In this document: positions 18,521 through 26,819 of the stretch, one piece after another | Layout: every line of letters begins with the position of its first letter | How positions within the stretch are numbered: position 1 is the stretch's first letter | NCBI GenBank assembly: GCA_019414025.1 | Contig: DXMU01000020.1 | Location: 116,002-180,001, forward strand | Reading direction: 5' to 3' | DNA length: 64,000 nucleotides | From: Collinsella sp. | Lineage (GTDB): Bacteria > Actinomycetota > Coriobacteriia > Coriobacteriales > Coriobacteriaceae | The notes under the pieces: model-generated | Told to the model about the DNA's origin: nothing | Seen by the model: only the letters and a program-made list of their open reading frames with translations | The model's database searches: none | Position numbers and translations under genes: made by a program

Positions 18521-19891
18521 ATGGACCAGGGTTCCGTACGCGATATTCTTGCCGGTAAAACCTACTTCATCCGCACCTTTGGCTGCCAGATGAATCAGCA
18601 CGACTCCGAGCGCGTGAGTGGCCTGCTCGACTCGTATGGCTGCCTTATGGCGCTCGATCCGGAGCATGCTGACATTGTCGTGTTCATGACGTGCTGCGTT
18701 CGTGAGGCCGCTGACACCCGTCTGTACGGTCAGTGCAACTCTTGTAAGAGCCTCCCGCCTTCACCCTCGGGCAAGCGCGTGGTCGCCGTGGGCGGCTGCA
18801 TCGCGCAGCGCGACGGCGAGGGCCTGCTCACAAATGTCGATAACGTCAATGTTATCTTTGGCACGCATTCTATCGCGCATGTGGCCGAGCTCATTGCCGA
18901 GGCATTCTTGGACGGCAAGCGTCATATTCGCACCAATGAGCACGAGGACACGGATGCTATGAGCATGCCATGGCATCGTGAGACCCAGTATCACGCCTGG
19001 GTCCCCATTATGACGGGCTGTAATAACTTCTGCACTTATTGCATCGTGCCGTATGTGCGCGGTCGCGAAAAGAGTCGCCCTTTCGAGGAGATTGTCGACG
19101 AGGTGACCGGGCTCGTACGCCAGGGCGTGCGTGAGGTCACGCTTCTGGGTCAAAACGTCAACTCCTATGGTCGCGATCTGTTTGGTAAGCCGCGCTTTGC
19201 CGACCTTTTGCGCGCCGTGGGCGAAACGGGTGTAGAGCGTATCTTCTTTACTTCTTCGCACCCCAAAGACCTGCTGCCCGAGACCATCGACGCTATGGCC
19301 GAGACGTCTGCCGTCATGCCGCAACTGCACCTGGCAGTTCAGTCGGGCTCGACGCGCATCCTTAAAGAGATGAACCGTCGCTATACGCGCGAGGATTATC
19401 TGGGGCTTGTCGATCGCATCCGCAATCGCATGCCCGATATCGCGCTTTCGACCGATATCATCGTGGGCTTCCCCGGCGAGACCGAGGAAGACTTTGAGCA
19501 GACGCTCTCGCTTGCTGAGACGGTCCGTTATGCTCAGGCCTATACGTTTATCTATTCCAAGCGCGCCGGTACTCCGGCCGCTGAGATTGTCGATCCCACG
19601 CCGCATGAGGTAATTCTTGAGCGCTTCAACCGTCTTGTGAAGGTTATCGAGACCACAGCGCACGAGTATAACCAGGGTGAGCTCCACACTGTTGTGCCGG
19701 CGCTTATTGAGGGTACGAGCAAAAAGAGTGACGCGGTGCTGCTGGGCAAGAGTCCTAAGAATCAGACCGTACATGCACCGATTCCCGAGGGCTACAGCAT
19801 CGATCAGTTGATTGGCAAGATTGTCGATGTTGACATCGACGTTGCCAAGACGTGGTATCTGTCCGGATCCGTTGTGGGCGAGCCGCGCTAA
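18521..19891 (+). CDS. miaB: tRNA-2-methylthio-N6-dimethylallyladenosine synthase MiaB
   Basis: MiaB methylthiolates i6A37 in tRNAs that read UNN codons. The 456-residue protein has the UPF0004 domain (FIRTFGCQMNQHDSERV), a radical-SAM core with Cys167, Cys171 and Cys174 (CNNFCTYC), and a TRAM domain. The CQMNQHDS motif identifies MiaB rather than RimO. ATG 18521 was chosen over an upstream TTG because the family match begins there. Its stop overlaps the start of miaA (TAATG), so the two enzymes of this tRNA modification are made together. Confidence 0.95.
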   Translation: MDQGSVRDILAGKTYFIRTFGCQMNQHDSERVSGLLDSYGCLMALDPEHADIVVFMTCCVREAADTRLYGQCNSCKSLPPSPSGKRVVAVGGCIAQRDGEGLLTNVDNVNVIFGTHSIAHVAELIAEAFLDGKRHIRTNEHEDTDAMSMPWHRETQYHAWVPIMTGCNNFCTYCIVPYVRGREKSRPFEEIVDEVTGLVRQGVREVTLLGQNVNSYGRDLFGKPRFADLLRAVGETGVERIFFTSSHPKDLLPETIDAMAETSAVMPQLHLAVQSGSTRILKEMNRRYTREDYLGLVDRIRNRMPDIALSTDIIVGFPGETEEDFEQTLSLAETVRYAQAYTFIYSKRAGTPAAEIVDPTPHEVILERFNRLVKVIETTAHEYNQGELHTVVPALIEGTSKKSDAVLLGKSPKNQTVHAPIPEGYSIDQLIGKIVDVDIDVAKTWYLSGSVVGEPR

Positions 19892-20829
19892 TGATTTCTC
19901 CCGGGGCAGGCCTTTCTGCCGTTGCGATTGTCGGTCCGACCGCAGTTGGTAAAAGTGATGTCGCAGATCGTTTGGCGGCTCGCCTTTCGTCCGAAGTGCT
20001 GTCGTGTGACGCGATGCAAATCTATCGAGGTATGGATATCGGCACTGCCAAGATGACACCTGAGGAATGCACGGCGCCTCTACGCCTGGTCGATATTGTT
20101 GAACCGGGCGTTGCATATTCTGCGGCGTTGTATCAGGCAGACGCTCGTGTGCATGTTGAGCGCTTGCTGGGCGAGGGTCGCCTACCGGTGTTTTGCGGAG
20201 GTACAGGTTTGTATCTCAAGGCCGCCCTGGATGAGATGGATTTTCCCTCGGGCGAGCTTGAGGACGATCGCCGCGCGGGGTATCAGGAGCTTGCCGAGCG
20301 CATTGGCGAGGAGGCGCTGCACGCGCTGCTTGCCGAGCGTGACCCCGAGTCCGCCGCGGTCATCCACCCCCATAATGTTCGTCGCGTGATTCGCGCGCTC
20401 GAAATGCACGATGATGGCGTGTCCTACGCGCAGCAAAAGTCGCAGTTTAGTGTTCCGCGCGAGCATTATCACGCTCTGTGGTTTGGATTGACGCGTAATC
20501 GCGAGGCGCTTTACGAGCGTATTAACCTACGCGTCGATCTGATGTTTGAGCAGGGTCTTGTTGATGAGGTTTGCGGTCTTATGGACCAGGGGCTGAGAGA
20601 TGCCCTGACTTCGATGCAAGCGATTGGCTATAAAGAGATCATCGATGCCTTTGACGGCGTGATTTCTATGGATGAGGCTCGCGATCTCATCAAGATGCGT
20701 TCGCGTCGCTATGCCAAGCGTCAGCTTTCGTGGTTTAAACGCGATGACCGCATCGTGTGGTTCGATATGGACGAGCTTACGACCGATGAGGTCGTTGATG
20801 ATATCCTTCATCGTATCGAGGCAGCCTAA
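19891..20829 (+). CDS. miaA: tRNA dimethylallyltransferase MiaA
   Basis: MiaA transfers a dimethylallyl group to A37, producing the substrate of MiaB. The 312-residue product has the P-loop GPTAVGKS near the N-terminus, the catalytic segment SCDAMQIYRGMDIGTAK, and the tRNA-contact segment RRYAKRQLSWFKRD. The ATG at 19891 overlaps the miaB stop by one base. A longer frame starting inside miaB was rejected because homology begins after this ATG. Its own stop overlaps the hflX start in the same TAATG way. Confidence 0.95.
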   Translation: MISPGAGLSAVAIVGPTAVGKSDVADRLAARLSSEVLSCDAMQIYRGMDIGTAKMTPEECTAPLRLVDIVEPGVAYSAALYQADARVHVERLLGEGRLPVFCGGTGLYLKAALDEMDFPSGELEDDRRAGYQELAERIGEEALHALLAERDPESAAVIHPHNVRRVIRALEMHDDGVSYAQQKSQFSVPREHYHALWFGLTRNREALYERINLRVDLMFEQGLVDEVCGLMDQGLRDALTSMQAIGYKEIIDAFDGVISMDEARDLIKMRSRRYAKRQLSWFKRDDRIVWFDMDELTTDEVVDDILHRIEAA

Positions 20830-22118
20830 TGGCTCGGTTTCCCCTCGTTCCCACAGCGCCTGAGCCCGAACGTGCCGTTCTTGTCGGAGTTGAGTGGCGT
20901 GATAACGCCTGGCCGCTCGATCGTTCGCTTGACGAGCTTGAACGCCTGGCCCATACGGCTGGCGCACAGTGCGTGGCGCGTTTGTCACAGCGCCTGGTTA
21001 AGCCGTTTCCAAAATCGTTTATCGGCTCCGGTAAGGTTGAGGAGCTTTGCGGGCTCGTGCATCGTATGGATGCCGATGTTGTTATCTTCGATGACGATTT
21101 AACGCCCTCGCAGCAGTCGTATCTTGAGAAAGCCGTGGGCGAACCGGTTAAGATTATCGACCGCACGGCGTTGATTCTCGATATCTTTGGCCTGCACGCT
21201 CAGACCCGTGAGGGCCGCCTGCAGGTGCAGCTAGCCCAATTGCAGTATCTGTTGCCCCGCTTGCGCGGTATGTGGAGCCATCTTGCTAAAGAGCAGACAC
21301 GCGGTGGCATTGGTTCGCGCTTTGGCCAGGGCGAAAGCCAGCTCGAGGTTGACCGACGTTTGATTCGCAACAAGATTGCCGCGCTTCGTCGCGAGCTTAA
21401 GCAGGTTGAACAGCGCCGCGACGTCCAGTCAAAGAGTCGTATCGAGTCGCCGGCGTTTCGCGTTGCCTTAGCCGGTTATACCAATGCCGGCAAGTCGACG
21501 TTGCTCAATCGCCTGACCGGGTCCACGGTGCTTTCTCAGGACAAATTGTTCGCCACGCTCGATCCGACGACGCGCTCGTATCGCTTGCCCGGTGGCCGTG
21601 GTATGACCATTACCGATACCGTTGGCTTTATTCAAAAGCTACCGCATGGTCTCGTTGATGCCTTTAAGTCCACGCTGTCCGAGGTCCTTGGTGCCGACCT
21701 GATCCTTAAAGTTGTGGATGCCTCTGACGAGGACTACGAGCGCCAGCTTGAGGCGGTCGATCGCGTTCTTGACGAGATCGGTGCCGGTGAGCGTTTGACG
21801 CTTACGGTGTTCAATAAAATCGACCTACTCGATAGCGTCGATCGATTGAGTTTCCATCGTCGCTATCCCGAGGCCGTGCTGTTCTCGGCCCAGACGGGCG
21901 AGGGGCTCGACGATCTCGTCGACCGTATTGCTCGTGAGGCAGCTGCCACCGATGTGTTGCTCTCCGCTGATATCCCGTATCGCGAGGGCTCCCTCATTAC
22001 GCTGGTGCATGAGCAGGGAACCCTTCTGCATGAGGAATATCTAGAGGACGGCGTTCGCATTGTGGCAAAGATGCCGGCCCGAATCGCGCCGCGTCTTGAG
22101 CGCTATCGTACGGAATAA
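20829..22118 (+). CDS. hflX: GTPase HflX
   Basis: HflX is a ribosome-associated GTPase that splits stalled or stressed 70S ribosomes. The 429-residue protein has the N-terminal HflX domain (FIGSGKVEEL, VIFDDDLTPSQQSYLEK), a glycine-rich linker (TRGGIGSRFGQGE), then the G domain with G1 GYTNAGKST, DTVGFIQKLP and NKIDL. It is the last gene of the spoVS-miaB-miaA-hflX run. Its 3' end overlaps by 16 bases the end of the convergent gene on the other strand. Confidence 0.95.
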   Translation: MARFPLVPTAPEPERAVLVGVEWRDNAWPLDRSLDELERLAHTAGAQCVARLSQRLVKPFPKSFIGSGKVEELCGLVHRMDADVVIFDDDLTPSQQSYLEKAVGEPVKIIDRTALILDIFGLHAQTREGRLQVQLAQLQYLLPRLRGMWSHLAKEQTRGGIGSRFGQGESQLEVDRRLIRNKIAALRRELKQVEQRRDVQSKSRIESPAFRVALAGYTNAGKSTLLNRLTGSTVLSQDKLFATLDPTTRSYRLPGGRGMTITDTVGFIQKLPHGLVDAFKSTLSEVLGADLILKVVDASDEDYERQLEAVDRVLDEIGAGERLTLTVFNKIDLLDSVDRLSFHRRYPEAVLFSAQTGEGLDDLVDRIAREAAATDVLLSADIPYREGSLITLVHEQGTLLHEEYLEDGVRIVAKMPARIAPRLERYRTE

Positions 22119-22807
22119 ACGAGCTCTAGCACGCCTAGAATGACAGGCTGATGGAGCAGGTAGAACGGTAAGGCATGCCGACCGAGGACTGCGAGCGCCG
22201 GGATGGGATTGGCGTATGCCCATACCGGCGCTTCGTGGCTTGATGCTTGTGCTGCCTGGGCAGTAAAGAAGCCGGTAAGGTACATAAAGACAAACGGAAT
22301 GAGCGGATAGTAGTCTCCCGAAACAAAACCCGGGCCCGGGAATCCAAGCCATGCCAGGTAGGGGAGTGGGTAGACCGCTTTTGGAATGCCCCAGGTTAGG
22401 GCAAAAAGAACAAGGCACGCTGCGATGCCCCACGAGCCCGGCATTTTTTGAAGTAACGGACGGGTGAGTGCAACCACCGCGGTGCACGCCGCCATGCAAT
22501 AAATGATGCCAAAGTTTACCGAATCGTCGACTGATACCAGTGTAGTTGCAATCCATACGACCAAAGCTGCGGCCGCGTACTTGAGGGCGCGCTTAACGTT
22601 ATTACGCGAGAGCGTGCACATCCAACCGGCGATAAACAAAAATACCCAGCTGATACTTGCGCGCCAGATATCCTGGAAAACCGTTTCGGTAAACCATGGC
22701 ATATCCCATCCATATAGGTAGGCCAAATCGTAGCAGGCGTGAAAACCTGCCATCGACAGCATCGTAAACCCGCGGACGGTATCAAATATGGTGATGCGTT
22801 TTTGCAT
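22103..22807 (-). CDS. DUF1624-type (heparan-alpha-glucosaminide N-acetyltransferase-like) membrane protein
   Basis: The 234-residue protein is an integral membrane protein with about seven hydrophobic segments. Its start (ITIFDTVRGFTMLSMAGFHA) and end (GRHALPFYLLHQPVILGV) match the acyltransferase-like DUF1624 family, in which the histidine-containing membrane core is thought to move acyl groups onto extracytoplasmic sugars. The exact substrate cannot be told. Its ATG overlaps the lexA stop, so it lies in the lexA transcript and may be SOS-responsive. It converges on hflX with a 16-base overlap. Confidence 0.75.
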   Translation of the reverse strand: MQKRITIFDTVRGFTMLSMAGFHACYDLAYLYGWDMPWFTETVFQDIWRASISWVFLFIAGWMCTLSRNNVKRALKYAAAALVVWIATTLVSVDDSVNFGIIYCMAACTAVVALTRPLLQKMPGSWGIAACLVLFALTWGIPKAVYPLPYLAWLGFPGPGFVSGDYYPLIPFVFMYLTGFFTAQAAQASSHEAPVWAYANPIPALAVLGRHALPFYLLHQPVILGVLELVYSVR

Positions 22808-23451
22808 TACGAAAACCGGCGCATTAACCCGACAACCTTACCCAAAATAACGGGGTTCGTCGCATAGATGGGCTCCATAGTGTCGTTCTCGGGCTGCAAG
22901 CGCACGCGCCCCTGCTCCTTGTAGAACGTCTTGACAGTCGCCGAGCCATCGATCATAGCCACGACGATTTCGCCGTTCATCGCGCTCTTTTGCTCGCGAA
23001 CGATAATGTAGTCACCGTTGTAGATGCCGACATTGATCATTGAGCTGCCGTGCACTTCAAGGATAAAGGAGCCCTGGTCTGTGGCGATTTCGGTCGGGAT
23101 GGTAAAGGTGTCCTCGATATTTTGTTCGGCCAGAATGGGAATCCCAGCCGCGACGCGACCGACGAGCGGCAGCGAGACCGTTCCGCGGGGCGCCGTGGGT
23201 TCATCGGATTTGGAAATCGAAACAGAGGATCCGTCCTCATCAAAGAGCTCTAGGGCGCGAGGCTTGGTGGCATCGCGCTTGAGCAGTCCTCGAGCCTCCA
23301 GGGCAGAGAGATGAGCATGCACCGTGCTGGGGGAGGAGAGGCCTACGGCCGATGCCATCTCGCGCACACTGGGCGGATAGCCCTTCTCCTGCTGATATTC
23401 CTTGATGAAGTCGTAAATCTGCTGCTGACGCTTGGTAATTTTGCGAGCCAT
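22807..23451 (-). CDS. lexA: SOS repressor LexA
   Basis: LexA represses DNA-damage genes and cleaves itself when bound by RecA filaments. The 214-residue product has an N-terminal winged helix (PPSVREMASAVGLSSPSTVHAHL), the Ala102-Gly103 cleavage site, and the S24-type Ser137/Lys174 dyad (GSSM and ATVKTFYK). The ATG at 23451 follows AGAGGATC. A longer upstream frame crosses the operators and was rejected. Three LexA boxes lie in its upstream region, so it represses itself and the divergent LysM gene. Confidence 0.95.
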   Translation of the reverse strand: MARKITKRQQQIYDFIKEYQQEKGYPPSVREMASAVGLSSPSTVHAHLSALEARGLLKRDATKPRALELFDEDGSSVSISKSDEPTAPRGTVSLPLVGRVAAGIPILAEQNIEDTFTIPTEIATDQGSFILEVHGSSMINVGIYNGDYIIVREQKSAMNGEIVVAMIDGSATVKTFYKEQGRVRLQPENDTMEPIYATNPVILGKVVGLMRRFS

Positions 23452-23475
23452 CAGGGGATCCTCTCTGCCAATGTC

Positions 23476-23543
23476 AAACAAATGTTCGATTATTGCTTGA
23501 CAGGAACAACTGTTCGAAGATAATAATAACCGAACATTCGTTC
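23476..23543. promoter_or_regulatory. three LexA boxes spaced exactly 28 bp
   Basis: Matches to GAAC-N4-GTTC start at 23476 (AAACAAATGTTC, one mismatch), 23504 (GAACAACTGTTC) and 23532 (GAACATTCGTTC). The spacing is 28 bases in both intervals. They lie between the divergent lexA and LysM-protein genes and share the consensus seen in the recA promoter. Confidence 0.88.
23497..23524 (+). promoter_or_regulatory. promoter of the LysM (YneA-like) gene
   Basis: TTGACA (23497-23502) and GATAAT (23519-23524) have a 16-base spacer that contains the central LexA box, the same design as the recA promoter. The third box falls at the expected transcription start. Confidence 0.75.
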
Positions 23544-23611
23544 TCGCGCTAGACATTTTTGTCCGCGCGGCTTGATAAAACTGTTCTCAGCAAAACACGC
23601 GAGAGGAGAAC

Positions 23612-24064
23612 ATGATGAACGCAACGGATATGGTCCAGGGAAACCTCGCCCTTAAGCTCGTGGCACCTGCGGCGCCGGCTTTCACGGTTGTCAAAGGCGG
23701 TCGGTCTGGTTTCCAAACACTGCCTGGTAAGCCCGTCCGCAGCCAGTGCGTCGCCACGACTTCGGCCCCCGTTGCCCTGAAGGCCTCGACGATTGTCGCC
23801 CTGGCCGTTGCGTTCACGCTCTTCTTTGTACTTGCTACCTCGATCTTCAGCGCTCGTCACGCCGCATATGCCGAGTCGGTATCCAACGTTACCTACGAGA
23901 CCGTCCGTGTTCAGTCTGGTGATTCCTTGTGGTCGCTTGCCCAGGAGCATCCGATTGAGGGTCTTTCCACACAGGAGACCTCTGATATGATCCGCAACGT
24001 CAATCACCTGGAGCATGGCTCGCTCGATGCCGGTGCGCATCTTAAAGTTCCCGCACGTTCCTAA
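23612..24064 (+). CDS. LysM membrane protein, probable SOS-induced cell-division inhibitor (YneA-like)
   Basis: The 150-residue protein has a roughly 58-residue N-terminal cytoplasmic part, one transmembrane helix near residues 59-80, then a LysM domain at about 95-146 (VRVQSGDSLWSLAQEHP to LDAGAHLKVPARS). In Bacillus subtilis and relatives, yneA encodes a small membrane LysM protein divergent from lexA that halts division during DNA damage. Gene position, size, topology and LexA boxes all agree here, although the N-terminal part is longer. ATG 23612 and 23615 both suit the GAGAGGAG site. Function is inferred by analogy. Confidence 0.75.
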   Translation: MMNATDMVQGNLALKLVAPAAPAFTVVKGGRSGFQTLPGKPVRSQCVATTSAPVALKASTIVALAVAFTLFFVLATSIFSARHAAYAESVSNVTYETVRVQSGDSLWSLAQEHPIEGLSTQETSDMIRNVNHLEHGSLDAGAHLKVPARS

Positions 24065-24115
24065 GATTTACGTACCGTCGCATGGTAACCTTGTAATCGT
24101 TTTAGAGGAGGTACC

Positions 24116-24559
24116 ATGCGCTGTCCCAAATGCGGCAAGGCACATACCCGCGTCGTTGATTCCCGCATGCAGGAATCTAATAACACCATCAAGCGTCGTC
24201 GCGAATGCTGCTCATGCAATTATCGCTTTACGACATTTGAGCGTTGTGAAGACCCTATCGAGGTCATTAAGTCAGACGGAACCAAGCAACGGTTCGATCG
24301 CAATAAGCTGCTGGTCGGTTTGATGCGCGCCACGATCAAGCGAGATATTGACACTAAAAAGCTCAACGAGATCATTGACGATATAGAGGTCGAGCTTCGC
24401 TCCCGTACACTCACAGCCGTTACGTCTCATGAGCTGGGTGATATGGTTCTTAAGCGCTTGGCCAAGATCGATAAAGTGGCCTACATCCGCTTTGCCTCGG
24501 TCTATCGCGATTTCAAAGATGTCGATGAGTTTCTGCAAGAGCTCGACAAGCTAAGGTGA
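24116..24559 (+). CDS. nrdR: transcriptional repressor NrdR
   Basis: NrdR represses ribonucleotide reductase genes in response to dATP/ATP. The 147-residue product has the zinc ribbon with Cys3, Cys6, Cys31 and Cys34, followed by an ATP-cone domain (VIKSDGTKQRFDRNKLLVGL). A very strong AGAGGAGGT ribosome-binding site precedes the ATG. dut follows after four bases, so a nucleotide-pool repressor and dUTPase are co-expressed directly after the SOS region. No ribonucleotide reductase gene lies in this window. Confidence 0.95.
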   Translation: MRCPKCGKAHTRVVDSRMQESNNTIKRRRECCSCNYRFTTFERCEDPIEVIKSDGTKQRFDRNKLLVGLMRATIKRDIDTKKLNEIIDDIEVELRSRTLTAVTSHELGDMVLKRLAKIDKVAYIRFASVYRDFKDVDEFLQELDKLR

Positions 24560-24563
24560 TTCC

Positions 24564-25007
24564 ATGTCCAGCATTACCGTCAACATAAAGCGTCTCGACC
24601 CCACCGTCGAGCTTCCCAAATACGCCCATCCCACCGATGCCGGCTTGGATCTGCGCTCCAACGAGGACTGCGTCCTGAAGCCCTTCGAACGCCGTCTGGT
24701 CTCTACTGGGCTGGCCATCGCCCTGCCTGATGGCTACGCCGGCTTCGTCCAGCCCCGCAGCGGCTTGGCCATCAAGCAGGGCCTGTCTATAGTCAATACG
24801 CCGGGCCTCATCGACGCCCACTACCGAGGAGAACTCAAGGTTATCCTCATCAACCTGGATCCCTCCAACAACATCCAAATCAACAAAGGCGACCGCATAG
24901 CCCAACTCGTCATCCAAGAAGTCCCCACGGTCAACCTCATAGAGGTAGACGAACTGGATAAAACCGACCGAGGCAACGGAGGCTTCGGCTCCAGCGGCGT
25001 CGCCTAG
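24564..25007 (+). CDS. dut: deoxyuridine 5'-triphosphate nucleotidohydrolase (dUTPase)
   Basis: dUTPase hydrolyses dUTP to dUMP, keeping uracil out of DNA. The 147-residue protein has the five trimeric dUTPase motifs, including DAGLDLRS, PRSGLAIKQGLS, NTPGLIDAHYRGEL, RIAQLVIQ and the glycine-rich C-terminal GNGGFGSSG arm. The start suits a TAAGGTG site in the nrdR tail. The structured repeats of the next intergenic region begin about 20 bases after its stop. Confidence 0.96.
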   Translation: MSSITVNIKRLDPTVELPKYAHPTDAGLDLRSNEDCVLKPFERRLVSTGLAIALPDGYAGFVQPRSGLAIKQGLSIVNTPGLIDAHYRGELKVILINLDPSNNIQINKGDRIAQLVIQEVPTVNLIEVDELDKTDRGNGGFGSSGVA

Positions 25008-25024
25008 GGGTACTCGTATCCCTC

Positions 25025-25125
25025 CCGCCCGGCGCTTACCTATATCATTCCATGCTCAAACATTCTCGCGTCGCTTCGCTCGCTGCGAAACTGCGCGTGG
25101 AACGATATAGGTAAGCCCCGGGCGG
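25025..25125. repeat. long palindromic element, family 2 copy A
   Basis: Outer arms CCGCCCGG/CCGGGCGG and inner arms GCTTACCTATATC/GATATAGGTAAGC bracket a core (25042-25108) that begins ATATCATTCCATGCTC and ends GCGCGTGGAACGATAT. The core loop has a partly repeated CGCTTCGCTCGCTGCG stretch that is longer than in copy B. It lies between the convergent dut and glycosyltransferase genes and encodes no protein. Confidence 0.8.
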
Positions 25126-25159
25126 GCGGCTACTCGCTTGAAACAATATTTACTTTTCT

Positions 25160-25208
25160 AGTAAGTCGATGCGATAAAGGGACGCCTCCTTTGTTGCATC
25201 GACTTACT
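25160..25208. repeat. 13-bp-arm stem-loop between the two family 2 copies
   Basis: AGTAAGTCGATGC (25160-25172) and GCATCGACTTACT (25196-25208) are perfect reverse complements around a 23-base loop that itself holds AAAGG/CCTTT. It could act as a bidirectional terminator for the convergent genes or be a relic of a third element. Confidence 0.7.
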
Positions 25209-25286
25209 GTATTTATATTTTCCTGTTTTACCTTTGCAGGTTCTAATGGAGGGGATACCGAAGTAGCTGCTAGTAAGTAAACGCAG

Positions 25287-25388
25287 CCGCTCTGCCGGAG
25301 CCGCCCTTATATCGTTCCACGCGCAGTTTCGCAGCGAAGCGAGAATGTTTGAGCATGGAATGATATAAGGGCGGCTCCGGCAGAGCGG
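25287..25388. repeat. long palindromic element, family 2 copy B (inverted)
   Basis: Bases 25287-25313 and 25362-25388 are perfect 27-bp reverse complements. The enclosed core is the reverse complement of the copy A core, apart from a shorter loop. The inner ATATC/GATAT borders are shared with copy A, while the outer arms are unrelated in sequence yet also self-complementary. The glycosyltransferase stop codon is 12 bases away. Confidence 0.8.
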
Positions 25389-25399
25389 CGGACATTCGA

Positions 25400-26701
25400 C
25401 TAGCGGATATGCGCGGGCTTTCCGCCCCAGTAGAAGCGGCAGAAGGCTCGTTTGCGCTTTTGGGGCTTGCCTACGAGCTCCATGGTTGCGATGGCGATGT
25501 CTTTGGCAGCGTGAGGGCGGCGTAGTACTTCGCCGTTGATGAGTAGTGCTTTGAGTGATTCGGGATGGTCGTGCAGGTGGCGCAGGGTTACGATGAGCTC
25601 TCGTGCCGTGGTGACGTGCATGCTGGCTCCCATGCCGGTGAGCATGGTGGTGTTGGCCTTTTCTTGGCCGTAAGATTTGCCCAGCAGAATCATCGGCAGA
25701 TGTGCGCAGAGGCACTCGGTGACCGTGAGTCCGCCCGATTTGAGAATTGCCAGGTCGCAGCCGTGCATGAGGGCCGCCATGTCGTCGACATAGTCCAGCA
25801 CCGTGACGTTCTCGAGCTTCATGGCATCGAAGAGCGTCTTCAGCCGGGTGGCATACTCCACGTCTTTGCCGGGCAAAAAGACAAAGTGCATGTCTTCGAA
25901 GCTGCGCAGGAAGGGGAGTGTGTGGTCCATCGCCGCGCGAAAGCGGACGTAAGGCTGAGGCAAGCTGGCACCGGCCATTACTAGCACGACGGTCTTGTCG
26001 ATGGGGAGGTTGAACTTGGCTAGCTCTTCCTCGCGATCGTAATCCGTGTCGAATCCGGCGCGAATAGGAATGCCGGTAATGCGAATCTTTGTCTCGGGCA
26101 CCTTGCGCGGACGCAGCGTTTCGGCCATAAATTCGTTGGCAACACAGAAGAGATCGGTGTCCTTATGGGGCCACCAGCCCTCTACTTCGTAGTCGGTCGG
26201 TACGCAGATGACCGGATAATCGATACCCGTAATTACGCGGGCACCCACGGCAACATTGGCTGCTGTGATGTGCGTTGCGACCACGGCTATGGGCCTGCGG
26301 CTACGAATATAATCGTTGAAGGCGGGGAACATAATTCGCGACCATGCCGTGCCGCCACCCCAGAGAAGATGTCCCGTAAGCGTATATCTCCAGGTCAGGT
26401 CGTAAATGGGGCGCGTTGCTCCCGTAAAAGAAGCCGCGGTCTTATTGCCGTCGAATTTAATACGTCCAAAATCAAGGATATCGAGCACTTCAATCTCAAC
26501 ATCTTCGGGGATGCCATTGGTGCCGCGGATGAGGTCGAATGCTTGCGCAATCGCATTTGCGGCGGCCTTGTGACCCGAGCCGACCGAGGCGTGCACGATG
26601 GTCACGAGAGGTTTTTGCTGTGCCAAGAGCGTGGTTTGCTCCGATTGGGGAGTGCTGTGCGTGAGCAGGGGAGCGTCGTCGCTCGTCTGCGTCTGATCCA
26701 T
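25400..26701 (-). CDS. MGDG synthase/UgtP-family glycosyltransferase
   Basis: The 433-residue protein belongs to the GT28-type family of diacylglycerol glycosyltransferases, which add sugar to membrane lipid at the cytoplasmic face. The N-terminal fold begins VTIVHASVGSGHKAAANAI, the typical ASVGSGH signature. The C-terminal nucleotide-sugar site has AILKSGGLTVTECLCAHLPMILL. An AAGGGGAG site precedes the ATG at 26701, chosen over a start 39 bases upstream. Sugar donor and number of sugars added cannot be told. It is divergent from trxB. Confidence 0.85.
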   Translation of the reverse strand: MDQTQTSDDAPLLTHSTPQSEQTTLLAQQKPLVTIVHASVGSGHKAAANAIAQAFDLIRGTNGIPEDVEIEVLDILDFGRIKFDGNKTAASFTGATRPIYDLTWRYTLTGHLLWGGGTAWSRIMFPAFNDYIRSRRPIAVVATHITAANVAVGARVITGIDYPVICVPTDYEVEGWWPHKDTDLFCVANEFMAETLRPRKVPETKIRITGIPIRAGFDTDYDREEELAKFNLPIDKTVVLVMAGASLPQPYVRFRAAMDHTLPFLRSFEDMHFVFLPGKDVEYATRLKTLFDAMKLENVTVLDYVDDMAALMHGCDLAILKSGGLTVTECLCAHLPMILLGKSYGQEKANTTMLTGMGASMHVTTARELIVTLRHLHDHPESLKALLINGEVLRRPHAAKDIAIATMELVGKPQKRKRAFCRFYWGGKPAHIR

Positions 26702-26819
26702 CGATAACTCCCCTTCGACGTTGTAACACGGATTTATCATTGTAGTGCATGAGTGTCACGTTCACGTAAATTTGGGTATGAGCGCAAAGAACGACAACGT
26801 TTCGATGAGAGGACTCTTC

